A stretch of 45,442 nucleotides of DNA from the NCBI GenBank assembly GCA_902556825.1, contig CACDXO010000004.1, positions 1 to 45,442 on the forward strand, given 5' to 3'. Position 1 is the stretch's first letter. Each line of letters starts with the position of its first letter. The DNA is from an uncultured Pelagibacteraceae bacterium (lineage in GTDB: Bacteria; Pseudomonadota; Alphaproteobacteria; Pelagibacterales; Pelagibacteraceae). This document shows, piece by piece, positions 28,779 through 39,200 of the stretch. Made by a program: the position numbers and the translations under genes. The notes below the pieces were generated by a model. The model had not been told where the DNA came from, searched no databases, and saw only the letters and a list, made by a program, of their open reading frames with translations.

Positions 28779-29459
28779 ATGTCTTCATTTATAAAGAAAC
28801 TATTTGGCACACTTTTAGAAAAACCATGGGAAGAAAGTCAGGCCTTAATTGATAATAAGCATATAGGTAAAACTTTTGGTGTTACTAACCAAATGTCAGC
28901 GGTAATAATTATATTTGGAATAAGTACAGCAATATTCAGTTTAGTTTTTACAGCTTATCTTTACTCGATACCTCCAGAACAAGATACTACCTTAATTTTA
29001 AAGAACAAATTATTATGGATTAATACTTTAGTTTTAATCTTTGTTACATATTTTTTTAATAAAATAAGCAAAGACTTAAAAAATAATTTAACCAACAAAA
29101 TAAAAAATAATATAGTTACCGTAGGAGCCTTAAGTTATTTATTTTTATTCTTACAAATTATACTTTGGTATCAATTAATGAAACAAGGTCATTTTGTTTC
29201 AACAAATAATTATTTTTCTTCATACTATATTTTTACTGCATTGCATGGATTACATTTGTTAGGAGGTTTATTTTTTTGGGGCAAAATAAGCTCAAGAATA
29301 TTTAAATTGAAAGAGAAAGATTATGTTAAAGAAACAAGTAATCTTCAAGCACTATCTCTTTATTGGTTATTTTTATTTATTGTTTGGTTAGTATTTTTTG
29401 CGATTATGTTTATTTACAACGATTCAGTTATAGCTTGGTGTAAATCATTAATTTCATAA
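28779..29459 (+). CDS. Cytochrome c oxidase subunit III-like protein
   Basis: A 226-residue membrane protein with about five helices. FTALHGLHLLGGLFFWGK near residue 150 is the subunit III core, and the N-terminal EKPWEESQ occurs in the longer variants. A second, more usual subunit III is encoded at 32463. This one lacks several features of mitochondrial-type COX III and belongs to the general heme-copper oxidase subunit III family. It is 36 bp from the divergent SCO gene and converges on a 63-aa gene. Confidence 0.82.
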   Translation: MSSFIKKLFGTLLEKPWEESQALIDNKHIGKTFGVTNQMSAVIIIFGISTAIFSLVFTAYLYSIPPEQDTTLILKNKLLWINTLVLIFVTYFFNKISKDLKNNLTNKIKNNIVTVGALSYLFLFLQIILWYQLMKQGHFVSTNNYFSSYYIFTALHGLHLLGGLFFWGKISSRIFKLKEKDYVKETSNLQALSLYWLFLFIVWLVFFAIMFIYNDSVIAWCKSLIS

Positions 29460-29465
29460 AAAAAA

Positions 29466-29657
29466 TTATAAAAATAGAACTAATATAACTCCAACAACTG
29501 CAATTATAGACAACAATATATTTACTGACTTCAAATATTTTTTTGTTCTTGAATTAGTTTCCTTTTTTGAGAATGCTCCTGCACCTAGAGAAATGACAAA
29601 ATAAAATAATAAAACCAATATTAGAATAACAGCTAAAATTTCGATTTTTCCAAGCAT
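29466..29657 (-). CDS. Small membrane protein, unknown
   Basis: A 63-residue protein with two hydrophobic helices (about 6-28 and 44-62) joined by a basic loop (KKETNSRTKKYLK), which predicts a hairpin with the loop in the cytoplasm. It lies antisense between the subunit-III-like gene and coxB, 6 bp from the former. I do not recognise a family. A role as a small respiratory-complex factor is only suggested by position. Confidence 0.6.
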   Translation of the reverse strand: MLGKIEILAVILILVLLFYFVISLGAGAFSKKETNSRTKKYLKSVNILLSIIAVVGVILVLFL

Positions 29658-29745
29658 ATAATCAACGTTATATTTGATATTTTTGCATATTCTTAAGACA
29701 TTTTGTCATAGGTTTTTATGTGATATTTATTCTATATAGGCTGTT

Positions 29746-30582
29746 ATGCACGTAGGTATTATATTCTTTCTAGTTATTCTTGGATCAGTATTGTTTCATA
29801 TTTTTACACCATGGTACTGGACAGACGTTGCTTCAAACTGGGGAGGTATGGACGACACTATTACTCTTACATTCTGGATCGGTGGAGGAGTTTTTATAGC
29901 TGTTTGTCTTTTCATGGTTTACTGCGTTTTTAAATTTTCTTATAAAAAAGAAAGAAAAGCTGAATACAAACCTGAAGATAAAAAATTAGAAAAAATACTT
30001 ACATGGGCAACAACAATAGGTGTAGCTGCTCTTCTAGCTCCAGGACTAATAATTTGGAATCAGTACGTTAATGTTCCAAAAAATGCAATTGAGATTGATG
30101 TAATGGCTTGGCAATGGGGATGGCAATATAGGTTGCCAGGTGAGGATGGAAAATTAGGAACAACAAAAGTAGTTAATATAAATGATGATAATCCTTTTGG
30201 AATTAATTTAGATGATCCTTTCGGAAATGATGATGTAATGATTCAAAGCGATGTAATAAATTTAGAAAATAATAGACCAGTTAAAATATTGTTAAGATCA
30301 GTTGATGTACTTCACAACTGGTATGTTCCTCAGTTCAGAGCGAAAATGGATGCAGTTCCAGGAATTGTAACCTATTACTGGTTTGAACCTAACAAAACAG
30401 GTGAGTTTGAAGTTTTGTGTGCTGAGTATTGTGGAGTCGGCCACTATGCTATGAGAGGCGGCGTAGAAGTACAAGATAAACAAGACTATGATAATTGGCT
30501 TCAGCAACAAGAAACATTTTCAGATTTAATAGCAAAACAAAAGATTTTAGAGAACGAAAAAACAAAATTGGCAAAAAAATAA
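29746..30582 (+). CDS. coxB: Cytochrome c oxidase subunit II (CuA)
   Basis: The electron entry subunit of the aa3-type oxidase. The protein of 278 residues has about three hydrophobic segments (2-20, 40-62, 88-106) and a periplasmic cupredoxin domain. CuA ligands are His190, Cys225, Cys229, His233 and Met236 in CAEYCGVGHYAM. The aromatic AWQWGWQY carries electrons in. It starts the coxBA-III-IV run; a weak TTGTCA at 29703 may be its -35. SCO presumably loads its copper. Confidence 0.97.
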   Translation: MHVGIIFFLVILGSVLFHIFTPWYWTDVASNWGGMDDTITLTFWIGGGVFIAVCLFMVYCVFKFSYKKERKAEYKPEDKKLEKILTWATTIGVAALLAPGLIIWNQYVNVPKNAIEIDVMAWQWGWQYRLPGEDGKLGTTKVVNINDDNPFGINLDDPFGNDDVMIQSDVINLENNRPVKILLRSVDVLHNWYVPQFRAKMDAVPGIVTYYWFEPNKTGEFEVLCAEYCGVGHYAMRGGVEVQDKQDYDNWLQQQETFSDLIAKQKILENEKTKLAKK

Positions 30583-30613
30583 ATTAATGGTAAAAAATAT
30601 ATAAAGGAAACAA

Positions 30614-32452
30614 ATGTCAGAAGATTTTAACGATAATAAAACAATACAAGCTCAATCTTCAGAAGCTATTTCAGGAGGAGGATCGGGAATAGCAACAGAC
30701 GCAGACTATGTAAGACCTGCAGAAGTTGCAGATCAAGACTTATATCATGGACATAGCTTCATAACTAAATGGATTTTTTGCCAAGATGCGAAAGTTATTG
30801 GAGTACAATATTTTCTTTTAGCAACATTTACAGGTATAATTGGTTTAATTCTTTCTTGGTTAATGCGTTTGCAATTGGGTTTTCCTGAATTAGTTCCATT
30901 TATGACGGCAGAACATTATTATCAATTTGTAACTATGCACGGCATGATAATGGTGGTTTATTTTTTAACTGCACTTTTTTTAGGTGGGTTTGGAAACTAT
31001 TTAATTCCATTGATGGTAGGAGCAAGAGATATGGTTTTTCCATATTTAAATATGGTTAGTTTTTGGAGTTTTTTTGTAGCAGTTGCAGTTTTGTTAGCAA
31101 GTTTTTTTGTTCCTGGAGGACCAACAGGATCGGGTTGGACACTATATCCTCCACAAGCAATTTTAGAAGGCACTCCAGGGTCAGGATGGGGAATAATGTT
31201 AATGTGCATATCGTTAATTTTATTTGTAGCTGGATTTACCATGGGTGGTCTAAACTATTTGATTACCGTACTTCAGGCCAGAACAAGAGGAATGACATTA
31301 ATGAGAATGCCCCTAACAGTTTGGGGAATTTTTACAGCTACAGTTTTAGCAATGTTAGCTTTCCCAGCGTTATTGGTAGGTGCATTAATGATGAGTTTAG
31401 ATAATGTACTTGGAACAAGCTTTTTTATGCCAACTATATTAAAAGCAGGAGAAGTTTTAGAATATGGTGGCGGAAGTCCTATCCTTTTTCAACATTTATT
31501 TTGGTTCTTTGGTCATCCTGAAGTTTATATTGTTGCACTACCTGCATTTGGAATAATTTCAGATTTAATTTCTGTTCATGCTAGAAAAAATATATTTGGT
31601 TATAGAATGATGGTTTGGGCAATAGTTGGTATTGGTGCACTAAGCTTTTTTGTGTGGGCACACCATATGTATGTTAGCGGAATGAATCCTTGGTTTGGAT
31701 TCTTTTTTGCAACTACCACTCTTATAATAGCTGTCCCTACAGCAATGAAAGTTTATAACTGGATTTTAACTCTTTGGAGAGGAAATATTCGACTTAATAC
31801 TGTTATGTTATGGTGCTTAGGTTTTATTGTTACTTTTGTAAACGGTGGAATTACGGGAATTTTCTTAGGAAATGTTAGCGTAGATGTCCCGTTATCAGAT
31901 ACTTATTTTGTAATTGCACACTTTCATATGGTAATGGGTATTGCACCACTTATGGTAATTATGGGAGCTGTTTACCACTGGTTTCCTTTAGTAGCTGGAA
32001 GATTTTTAGATGAAAAATTAGGAAAATGGCATTTCTGGTTAACATTTTTAGGCGCTTATTCGATTTATTTCCCTATGCACTATTTAGGATTTATCGGAGT
32101 ACCTAGAAGATATTTTGAAATGTATGACAGTCCATATGTAACATCGGCTGTCGGAATGAATGAATTTATTAGTTTAGCAGCATTTATAGTTGGAGCTGCA
32201 CAATTTATTTTAATTTACAATATTATTAAAACTTTAAAAACAGGGAAGCCTGCGGGACATAATCCTTGGCAAGCTTGTTCATTGGAATGGTTAACACCAT
32301 CAGTGCCACCTGAGCACGGTAATTGGGGAGATAGACTTCCGACAGTTCATAGATGGGCTTACGATTTCAGTGTCCCTGGAGCAAAAGAAGATTTTATAAC
32401 ACAAACTACACCACCAAGTGAAGTGGCGCATACGAAAGTAGAAAAAACATAA
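30614..32452 (+). CDS. coxA: Cytochrome c oxidase subunit I
   Basis: The catalytic subunit with heme a and heme a3-CuB. It has 612 residues and twelve membrane helices. Ligands are His109 and His438 for heme a, His301 with Tyr305 (HPEVY) plus His350/His351 for CuB, and His436 for heme a3. It has an N-terminal extension of about 50 residues, rich in Ser, Gly and acidic residues. The RBS AAAGGA is at 30602-30607. Internal frames in other phases are shadows. Confidence 0.98.
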   Translation: MSEDFNDNKTIQAQSSEAISGGGSGIATDADYVRPAEVADQDLYHGHSFITKWIFCQDAKVIGVQYFLLATFTGIIGLILSWLMRLQLGFPELVPFMTAEHYYQFVTMHGMIMVVYFLTALFLGGFGNYLIPLMVGARDMVFPYLNMVSFWSFFVAVAVLLASFFVPGGPTGSGWTLYPPQAILEGTPGSGWGIMLMCISLILFVAGFTMGGLNYLITVLQARTRGMTLMRMPLTVWGIFTATVLAMLAFPALLVGALMMSLDNVLGTSFFMPTILKAGEVLEYGGGSPILFQHLFWFFGHPEVYIVALPAFGIISDLISVHARKNIFGYRMMVWAIVGIGALSFFVWAHHMYVSGMNPWFGFFFATTTLIIAVPTAMKVYNWILTLWRGNIRLNTVMLWCLGFIVTFVNGGITGIFLGNVSVDVPLSDTYFVIAHFHMVMGIAPLMVIMGAVYHWFPLVAGRFLDEKLGKWHFWLTFLGAYSIYFPMHYLGFIGVPRRYFEMYDSPYVTSAVGMNEFISLAAFIVGAAQFILIYNIIKTLKTGKPAGHNPWQACSLEWLTPSVPPEHGNWGDRLPTVHRWAYDFSVPGAKEDFITQTTPPSEVAHTKVEKT

Positions 32453-32462
32453 ATACTAAATC

Positions 32463-33173
32463 ATGTCTGATATTAAAATAGAAGGCTACGAATTTAAACC
32501 TGGTTTTAAAGGAATGGCGAAGGACACTAGTTCTGATCAAACCATGTTTAAGGGTGTTCATTGGGGAAAAGCAATGATGTGGATCTTTTTGCTAAGTGAT
32601 ACATTTATATTTAGCTGTTTTTTAATATCATACATGAAGGGTAGAGGATCAACTATAATCGATTGGCCTAATCCAAGTGAAGTTTTTGGATTACATGTAT
32701 TCGGTGTAGATGTCCCCTTGTTACTTATTGCTATCATGACATTTGTTTTAATCACAAGCAGTGGAACTATGGCTCTTGCAGTAAAATATGGATACGAAAG
32801 AAATAAAAAAATGTGCGGTTGGCTTATATTGGCCACAGCGATTGGCGGACTTACTTTTGTTGGTATGCAAGCCTTTGAATGGGGTAAATTAATTCACGAA
32901 GGCGTAAGACCTTGGGAAAACCCTTTTGGTGCACCACAATTTGGATCTTTTTTCTTCATGATAACTGGATTTCACGGTACTCACGTTTCAATAGGTGTAA
33001 TTTTTCTTTTCATTTATGCTTATAAAACTTTTGCAGGTCATTACGATGAAGGTAAAAGAGGCTGGTTTACAACAATGAAAGGTGACTATGTTGAAATTGA
33101 AATCTTAGGATTATATTGGCACTTTGTAGATTTAGTATGGGTATTTATTTTTGCATTCTTTTATTTATGGTAA
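32463..33173 (+). CDS. coxC: Cytochrome c oxidase subunit III
   Basis: A 236-residue membrane subunit. FFFMITGFHGTHVSIGVIF and the terminal GLYWHFVDLVWVFIFAFFYLW are diagnostic. It starts 10 bp after coxA, before subunit IV. It is the orthodox subunit III of the cluster, in contrast to the divergent copy at 28779. Confidence 0.96.
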   Translation: MSDIKIEGYEFKPGFKGMAKDTSSDQTMFKGVHWGKAMMWIFLLSDTFIFSCFLISYMKGRGSTIIDWPNPSEVFGLHVFGVDVPLLLIAIMTFVLITSSGTMALAVKYGYERNKKMCGWLILATAIGGLTFVGMQAFEWGKLIHEGVRPWENPFGAPQFGSFFFMITGFHGTHVSIGVIFLFIYAYKTFAGHYDEGKRGWFTTMKGDYVEIEILGLYWHFVDLVWVFIFAFFYLW

Positions 33174-33181
33174 ATTGAAAT

Positions 33182-33517
33182 ATGGACAAAACAAAAAAAC
33201 AAGAACAAACATCAACACATAAGATTGGGATATATCTTTGGATATGGGGTTTGCTATTTGTGTTAAGTTTTTTTTCATACATGGTTGACTGGTATCAATT
33301 CCAAGGTATGCTAAGGTGGTCTTTAATTTTATTTTTTATGTTTTTAAAAGCTGGACTGATCATGGCTTTTTTTATGCATTTGTATTGGGAAAGGTATGCT
33401 TTGGTTAATGTTCTTTTATGGCCAATGACTGCAATTGCATGCTTTATATTTCTTATGGTTGCAGAATTTGAATATACTGTTTTTACTAGATTTTTTTATT
33501 TTGTTGTAGGAGGATAA
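33182..33517 (+). CDS. Cytochrome c oxidase subunit IV (prokaryotic)
   Basis: A 111-residue protein with three hydrophobic helices (about 19-37, 48-69 and 78-105). IYLWIWGLLFVLSFFSYMVDW and ALVNVLLWP fit the prokaryotic COX IV/CyoD-like family. It contacts subunits I and III in caa3-type oxidases. The end of the gene contains a perfect AGGAGG (33508-33513), which serves the next ORF. Confidence 0.85.
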   Translation: MDKTKKQEQTSTHKIGIYLWIWGLLFVLSFFSYMVDWYQFQGMLRWSLILFFMFLKAGLIMAFFMHLYWERYALVNVLLWPMTAIACFIFLMVAEFEYTVFTRFFYFVVGG

Positions 33518-33523
33518 TAATTT

Positions 33524-33790
33524 ATGGATGGATATACTATACTAGCTGGTTTCTTAATTTTTTTCTTATTATTTATTTATCTAACATGGTTTGGATTTTC
33601 AATCAAAGTAGAAAATGAAAAAGAAGAACAAACATCAGAAATAAAAATTAATCCTTACGACAATCTCCCTTTGAGCAGAAGATTTATTGATAAGAAAAAT
33701 TCAAAAGTAGGAATTTTTGACTTAGGCAATCACATTCTTATTATCGGAGTAATTTTATTAGTTGTATTTGTTAGCCTAAATGTAGATTAA
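33524..33790 (+). CDS. Small membrane protein of the cox cluster, unknown
   Basis: An 88-residue protein with an N-terminal helix (about 5-27), an acidic loop, and a C-terminal helix (about 66-86). The AGGAGG Shine-Dalgarno lies at 33508-33513, inside the previous gene, a strong signal in a genome where such sites are rare. It ends 2 bp before the ctaB start. It may be a small oxidase subunit or assembly factor; no family is recognised. Confidence 0.7.
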   Translation: MDGYTILAGFLIFFLLFIYLTWFGFSIKVENEKEEQTSEIKINPYDNLPLSRRFIDKKNSKVGIFDLGNHILIIGVILLVVFVSLNVD

Positions 33791-33792
33791 TT

Positions 33793-34707
33793 TTGACTAC
33801 AATTACTTCAAAAAATAAAAGTTCATTATTTTTAAATACCTCATCTTATTTAAAATCTTTATTATTATTAATGAAACCGAGGGTTATGTCTTTGGTTATA
33901 TTTACTTGTGCTGTAGGATTATTAACTTCACAAACTGCAATTCCTTTATTTGATTCATTGATAAGTATTTTCTTTGTTACCATAGGAGCTGGCGCAGCTG
34001 GTGCACTTAACATGTGGTATGAGGCAGATTTGGATAAACTAATGACAAGAACTTGTCTTAGACCAATACCAACTGGAAAAATCAATAGAGATCATGCTTT
34101 AATATTTGGTGTGGCTCTATCAATTATTTCGGTTTGTGGACTTTATTATTTTTCAAATCTTTTGTCGGCATTTTTATTATTAGTAACTATTTCATTTTAT
34201 CTTTTTGTTTACACGATTTGGTTAAAAAGAAAAACACCCCAGAATATTGTTATTGGAGGAGCTTCAGGAGCCTTGCCTCCAGTTATAGGCTGGACCATTG
34301 CAACAAACTCTCTAACGATTGAACCGATAACATTCTTTTTAATTATATTTTATTGGACGCCATCTCATTTTTGGGCCTTAAGTCTTTATAAAGCAGAAGA
34401 TTATTCGAAAGCAAAAATTCCAATGCTTCCAATTACAAACGGTATTGAAGAAACAAAGAAAAAAATTTTTGTTTATTCGTTGTTTATGCTGCCCGTGATT
34501 ATTTTGCCATATATTATAGGTTTTACTGGAAAAATGTTTCTTGTCAGTTCTTTAGCACTTACCGTTTATTATAATTATATCTGTTACGATCTATATAAAT
34601 TTAAAAAAGATAAATTTGATTTAAATAAAGCAAAAAAAGTCTTTGGATATTCAATTTTATATTTATTTTTAATTTTTGTATTATTTTTAATAGACAGTTT
34701 AATTTAA
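33793..34707 (+). CDS. ctaB: Protoheme IX farnesyltransferase (heme O synthase)
   Basis: A UbiA-superfamily enzyme that farnesylates heme b for heme a synthesis. It has 304 residues and about nine helices. LLKPRVM-type start (LLMKPRVMSL near residue 26), NMWYEADLDKLMTRTCLRPIPTGK near residue 75, and WTPSHFWALSLYKAEDY near residue 190 are diagnostic. The start is TTG at 33793; the next ATG is too deep. It follows the 88-aa gene by 2 bp. Confidence 0.96.
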   Translation: MTTITSKNKSSLFLNTSSYLKSLLLLMKPRVMSLVIFTCAVGLLTSQTAIPLFDSLISIFFVTIGAGAAGALNMWYEADLDKLMTRTCLRPIPTGKINRDHALIFGVALSIISVCGLYYFSNLLSAFLLLVTISFYLFVYTIWLKRKTPQNIVIGGASGALPPVIGWTIATNSLTIEPITFFLIIFYWTPSHFWALSLYKAEDYSKAKIPMLPITNGIEETKKKIFVYSLFMLPVIILPYIIGFTGKMFLVSSLALTVYYNYICYDLYKFKKDKFDLNKAKKVFGYSILYLFLIFVLFLIDSLI

Positions 34708-34755
34708 GGATTGCGCCTCAAAAAAAATCCTCTAGAGTACATATGAATACCCTAG

Positions 34756-36123
34756 ATGAAATATATAAGCACAAGAAGTAATGAAAAAGAATATAGTTTT
34801 GGAGAAGTTTTTCTAAAAGGTCTTGCTGATGATGGTGGTCTTTATGTTCCAAAATCGATAAATAAATATAACTCAGCAGAACTATCAAAACTCAAAAACT
34901 TAAATTATAGAGAATTATCTTCTGAAATAATAAGCCAATTTTTAGGAGATTTTATCTCAAGAGAAGAACTTTCATCATTAATTAAAAAATCATATTCAAC
35001 ATTTAGAGAAAAAGAAGTGGTTAAACTTTCAAATGTTGGAGTAACAAAATTATTAGAATTATATCACGGCCCGACATTGGCATTTAAAGATGTTGCAATG
35101 CAATTTATTGGCAATTTATATGATTATCATCTAAGTAAAAATGACAAAAAAATAAACATAGTGGTTGCAACTTCTGGTGATACCGGGGCGGCAGCAATAG
35201 ATGCAATCAAAGGAAAATCTAATTTAAATATATTTGTCTTACATCCAAACAATAAAATTTCTTCTGTTCAAAGAAAAATAATGACTACTGTTGATGACAA
35301 AAATGTATTTAATATTGCAATTGATGGAAACTTTGATGATTGTCAAAATATTGTAAAACAAATGTTTTCTGATCTTGAGTTTTCTAAATCTATAAATATG
35401 TCTGGAGTAAACTCAATAAATTGGGCAAGAATTATTGCTCAAGCAGTATATTATTTTTATTCGTATTTTAAATTAGGGAAAGAAACAATTTCTTTTTCAG
35501 TTCCAACTGGAAATTTTGGTGATGTTTTTGCAGGCTATCTTGCAAAGAAAATGGGATTACCAATTGATAAACTAATTGTTGCAACAAACGAAAATGATAT
35601 TTTGCATAGAGCGATTTCAAAAGGAGATTATGTTTCAAAAGAAGTTAAAGAAACATTGTCACCTAGTATGGATATTCAATTAGCAAGTAACTTTGAAAGA
35701 TTAATTTATTATGTAAATAATTCTGATTCTGAAAAAACAGCAGAAATTATGAAAAAAGTTAAGCAAAATTCTTATCAAATTGAAAAGAACAATTTAGATA
35801 TAATTCAAAAGGATTTTTTATCTGAAAGTTGTAATGAACAAGAGACTTTAGATATTATTAAAAAAAATTATGAAGAAAATAATATCATATTGGATCCTCA
35901 TACAGCGGTTGGAGTAGGGGCTGCAAAAAAACTATCTTTTAATGATTGCGTTGTTTTATCAACTGCACATCCATGTAAATTTCCAGACGCTACAAATAAC
36001 GCAATAAATAAGCATGAAAAATTACCAGAAGAACTTCAGAATGTACTTGATAAAAAAGAAAATTTTCAAGTATTAAAAAACAATACTGAAGAGGTAAAAA
36101 ACTTTGTTAAAAGCAAGGTTTAA
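34756..36123 (+). CDS. thrC: Threonine synthase
   Basis: A PLP enzyme that makes threonine from phosphohomoserine. It has 455 residues and a PLP lysine in TLAFKDVAMQF (Lys111). TSGDTGAAAIDA and SVPTGNFGDVFAGYLAK are the phosphate-binding and active-site motifs. It precedes the accessory module. thrB, encoding homoserine kinase of the same pathway, lies on the other side at 43386, so the two would be close neighbours without the module. Confidence 0.97.
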   Translation: MKYISTRSNEKEYSFGEVFLKGLADDGGLYVPKSINKYNSAELSKLKNLNYRELSSEIISQFLGDFISREELSSLIKKSYSTFREKEVVKLSNVGVTKLLELYHGPTLAFKDVAMQFIGNLYDYHLSKNDKKINIVVATSGDTGAAAIDAIKGKSNLNIFVLHPNNKISSVQRKIMTTVDDKNVFNIAIDGNFDDCQNIVKQMFSDLEFSKSINMSGVNSINWARIIAQAVYYFYSYFKLGKETISFSVPTGNFGDVFAGYLAKKMGLPIDKLIVATNENDILHRAISKGDYVSKEVKETLSPSMDIQLASNFERLIYYVNNSDSEKTAEIMKKVKQNSYQIEKNNLDIIQKDFLSESCNEQETLDIIKKNYEENNIILDPHTAVGVGAAKKLSFNDCVVLSTAHPCKFPDATNNAINKHEKLPEELQNVLDKKENFQVLKNNTEEVKNFVKSKV

Positions 36124-36129
36124 ATTTTT

Positions 36130-36228
36130 ATGAAAAAAATTATATTAATTTTTTTAAGTTTTCTATTAAACTCCACTTCTTATGGAGAACACCAGACTTT
36201 TCATTACGATCTTGCTTGGTTTCCGTAG
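36130..36228 (+). CDS. Truncated signal-peptide ORF at the left edge of the accessory module
   Basis: A 32-codon ORF 6 bp after thrC. It begins with a clear signal peptide (MKKIILIFLSFLLNSTSYG) and then only about 13 residues (EHQTFHYDLAWFP) before TAG. No mature domain follows. It looks like the front of a secreted protein that lost its body, or the leader of a degraded gene. A Cys-rich fragment lacking a start exists at the other edge of the module (42702-42920). Confidence 0.5.
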   Translation: MKKIILIFLSFLLNSTSYGEHQTFHYDLAWFP

Positions 36229-36231
36229 GAT

Positions 36232-36261
36232 TTGACAATACTTTTGTTTAAAAAATATTAT
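36232..36261 (+). promoter_or_regulatory. Probable sigma-70 promoter of the helicase/methyltransferase module
   Basis: A perfect -35 box TTGACA (36232-36237) is followed by an 18-bp spacer and -10 TATTAT (36256-36261). The expected start is near 36268, about 16 bp before the ATG at 36284. This is unusually canonical for the window. Confidence 0.55.
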
Positions 36262-36283
36262 TATTGGTGCTATATTCATAATT

Positions 36284-39200
36284 ATGAGTACAGACACCAC
36301 TTTTTTTACAAATGAACCTAACTCTACTCTAGTTGAAAGATTTAAAGTTCTACTTAAACATTCTCAATTTTTAGATGTTATTGTGGGATATTTCAGAATA
36401 AGTGGATTTAATTTATTAAAAGATGATTTTGAAAAAATAGACAAAATTAGAATACTTAATGGAATTAATGTCGATAGAGGGACTATACAGGCAATAGAAA
36501 GTGCTGAAAATAAAGTTGATATTTTTAGCGAACAAGAGAGTAAAAATTATTTAAAAGAAAACATAAAGTTAGATCTTGAAAATTCTGATGATAGTGAAGA
36601 AGTAGATTTAGCAATAAAAAAATTTATTGAGTTATTAAAAAATAAAAAAATAGAAATTAAACAACATAGAAAAAATAATATTCATGCAAAAGTTTACATT
36701 TGTAGACTTAATCCTGAAACTCAAACAGAATATGGAAAAGTAATTACTGGTTCAAGTAACTTTTCTCATAGTGGTTTAAAAGGTCAATATGAGTTTAATG
36801 TGGAACTCAAAAATTCTGGAGATGTAAAATTTGCATTAGAAAGATTTGAAGAACTTTGGAATAGTTCAGATGCTGTAGATGTTAATAAATATGTTGAGGA
36901 AATTTTATTAAAGGAAACATGGATTACAGAAGATATAAATCCTTACGAACTTTATCTTAAAGTTTTGTATGAGCACTTCAAAGATGAAATAAATCAAGAT
37001 AAAAAAAGTTTATTTGAAACTTCAGAGAGTGTACTTAAACTCACATACCAAAAACATGCTGTTATTAAAGCAAAAGATATTTTAGATACATATAATGGAG
37101 TATTTATTGCTGATGTAGTAGGACTTGGAAAAACATATGTGTCCGCACTTCTTGCAAAACAATTGCCTGATGTAAAAAAAACAATTATTTGCCCTCCTAT
37201 TCTAAAAGAAAATTGGAAAAGAGTATTTGATAACTACAGAATAACTCAATTTGATACATTCTCAGGTGATGGATCAATATTAAAGAAACTAAAAGATAAT
37301 TATTTTGTTCAGGAATCTGAATACATTTTTATAGATGAGGCACATAGGTTTCGAAATGCTGAAACAGAAACTTACAACGATTTATATGAGTTATGTGAGG
37401 GTAAAAAAGTTATACTTGTTACCGCTACACCACTAAACAACAGATTTCTAGATATTTTAAGTCAATTAAGATTATTTTTAAAACCAAGAAGTTCAAAAAT
37501 ACCTGGTGTAAATAACTTAAACTCTTTTTTTAATTACTGGCATAAAAAAGTAAAAGAAGCAAGAAATGAACTTAAAGATAGCGAAGATAGAGATGTAAAA
37601 AAATATTTTGAAATTGTTCGTAAAGGTTCTGAAGAAATTAGAGAAAAGGTTTTATCTGAAGTAATGGTCAGAAGAACAAGAACAGATATAAAAGAATTAT
37701 ATAAAGAAGATATGAAAATGAATAATTTTCATTTTCCTGATGTTGAAGACCCAAGAAGATTAATCTATGAATTTGACAAAAAAACTAATTCAATTTTTGA
37801 ACAAACGCTTCAATTATTCAAAGAATTTAAAAAGGTTCGATACAATCCTTTAAATTATCTCAAACCTCAAGTTTACGAAAAATCAAAATATAATAAAAAC
37901 GATAGTCTTGGTTCTTTTTTTAAAACTTTGATAATTAAAAGATTTGAAAGTAGTAAATTTGCATTTCAAAACACCATTGGAAGATTTATCGAATATCACA
38001 AACTTGCAATACAAATGTATAACGACGATCAGTTCAAAATAGGTAACAAAAACCAAAATGTTTATGATTTAATTAACTCTGATGAGGATAACTTAGCAGA
38101 TCTGATTGAAAAAGGTGATATTGAAGTTTACAAAAAAAATGATTTTAAACCAGAATTCATTGAATTATTAAATAAAGATTTACAAATACTTGAGGACATT
38201 CAGGTTTTATGGAGTTCAGTTAAAACTGATTTTAAATTAGAAAAATTCATTAAAGTTTTAAATGAAAATGAAGAACTAAAAAATAAAAAAATAATTATTT
38301 TTTCAGAATCCAAAGAAACTTGCGAAAATTTATTTGAAAATCTATCAAAGAAAGTAACTGATAGATGTATGATTTATACAAGCAAAGATGCAAAAATTAA
38401 TTTAGAAAAAAATTTAAAAGTTTTAAATAAAGACCAAGCAAGAGAAATAATTGCTAAAAACTTTAATCCTAATATTGATGAAAAACAGCAAAAGGATGAT
38501 ATTCAAATTCTTATTTCAAGTGATGTACTTGCTGAAGGTGTTGATTTGCATAGATCAAATATAGTTATAAACTATGATCTACCTTGGAATCCTACTCGAG
38601 TTATACAAAGAGTGGGTAGAGTTAATAGAGTTGGAACTAAATTTCCTAATATTTTTATTTATAATTTTTTTCCATCTACTCAAGGTGGTGAAATATTAAA
38701 TCAAGAAGAAAATATAACCTCTAAAATTCAAGCAATTCACGATTGTTTGGGTAATGATGCAAAATATTTAACAGAAGACGAAGAAACTGAAACTTATTAT
38801 TTATTAGGCGGAAAAAGTGGCAAAGATATATTTAACTCTATGAACTCAAAAAAAACATATAATGACGATGATGAAGTGGTAGACACAAGACAAAAGTATA
38901 TTAACTATATTAGGGATATAAGAGATAAAGACGAAAAACTATTCGAAAAAATTAAAAAACTTCCAAAAAAGATAAAAACAGCAAAAAAATATAATAATGA
39001 AAATGGTGTCATAACTTTTTTTAGAAAAGGAAGATTTAAAGAATTTATTCTTACTACTGATAATCTTAAAACAGATAGATTAAATTTTCTTGATGCAATT
39101 AAATATTTTAAATGTTCAAAAAATGAAAAAAAACAAAATATTAAAAAGAACTTTTTTGATTTGCTAAGACAAAACAAAGAAAATTTTTACAAAATACTTG

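Noticed and set aside
30298-31404. Frames within coxB and coxA in other phases
   Set aside because: Fully nested in conserved oxidase genes with intact ligand residues.
34708-34730. GGATT...AATCC stem after ctaB as a terminator
   Set aside because: Only five base pairs, a 13-nt loop and no T-run; too weak to call.
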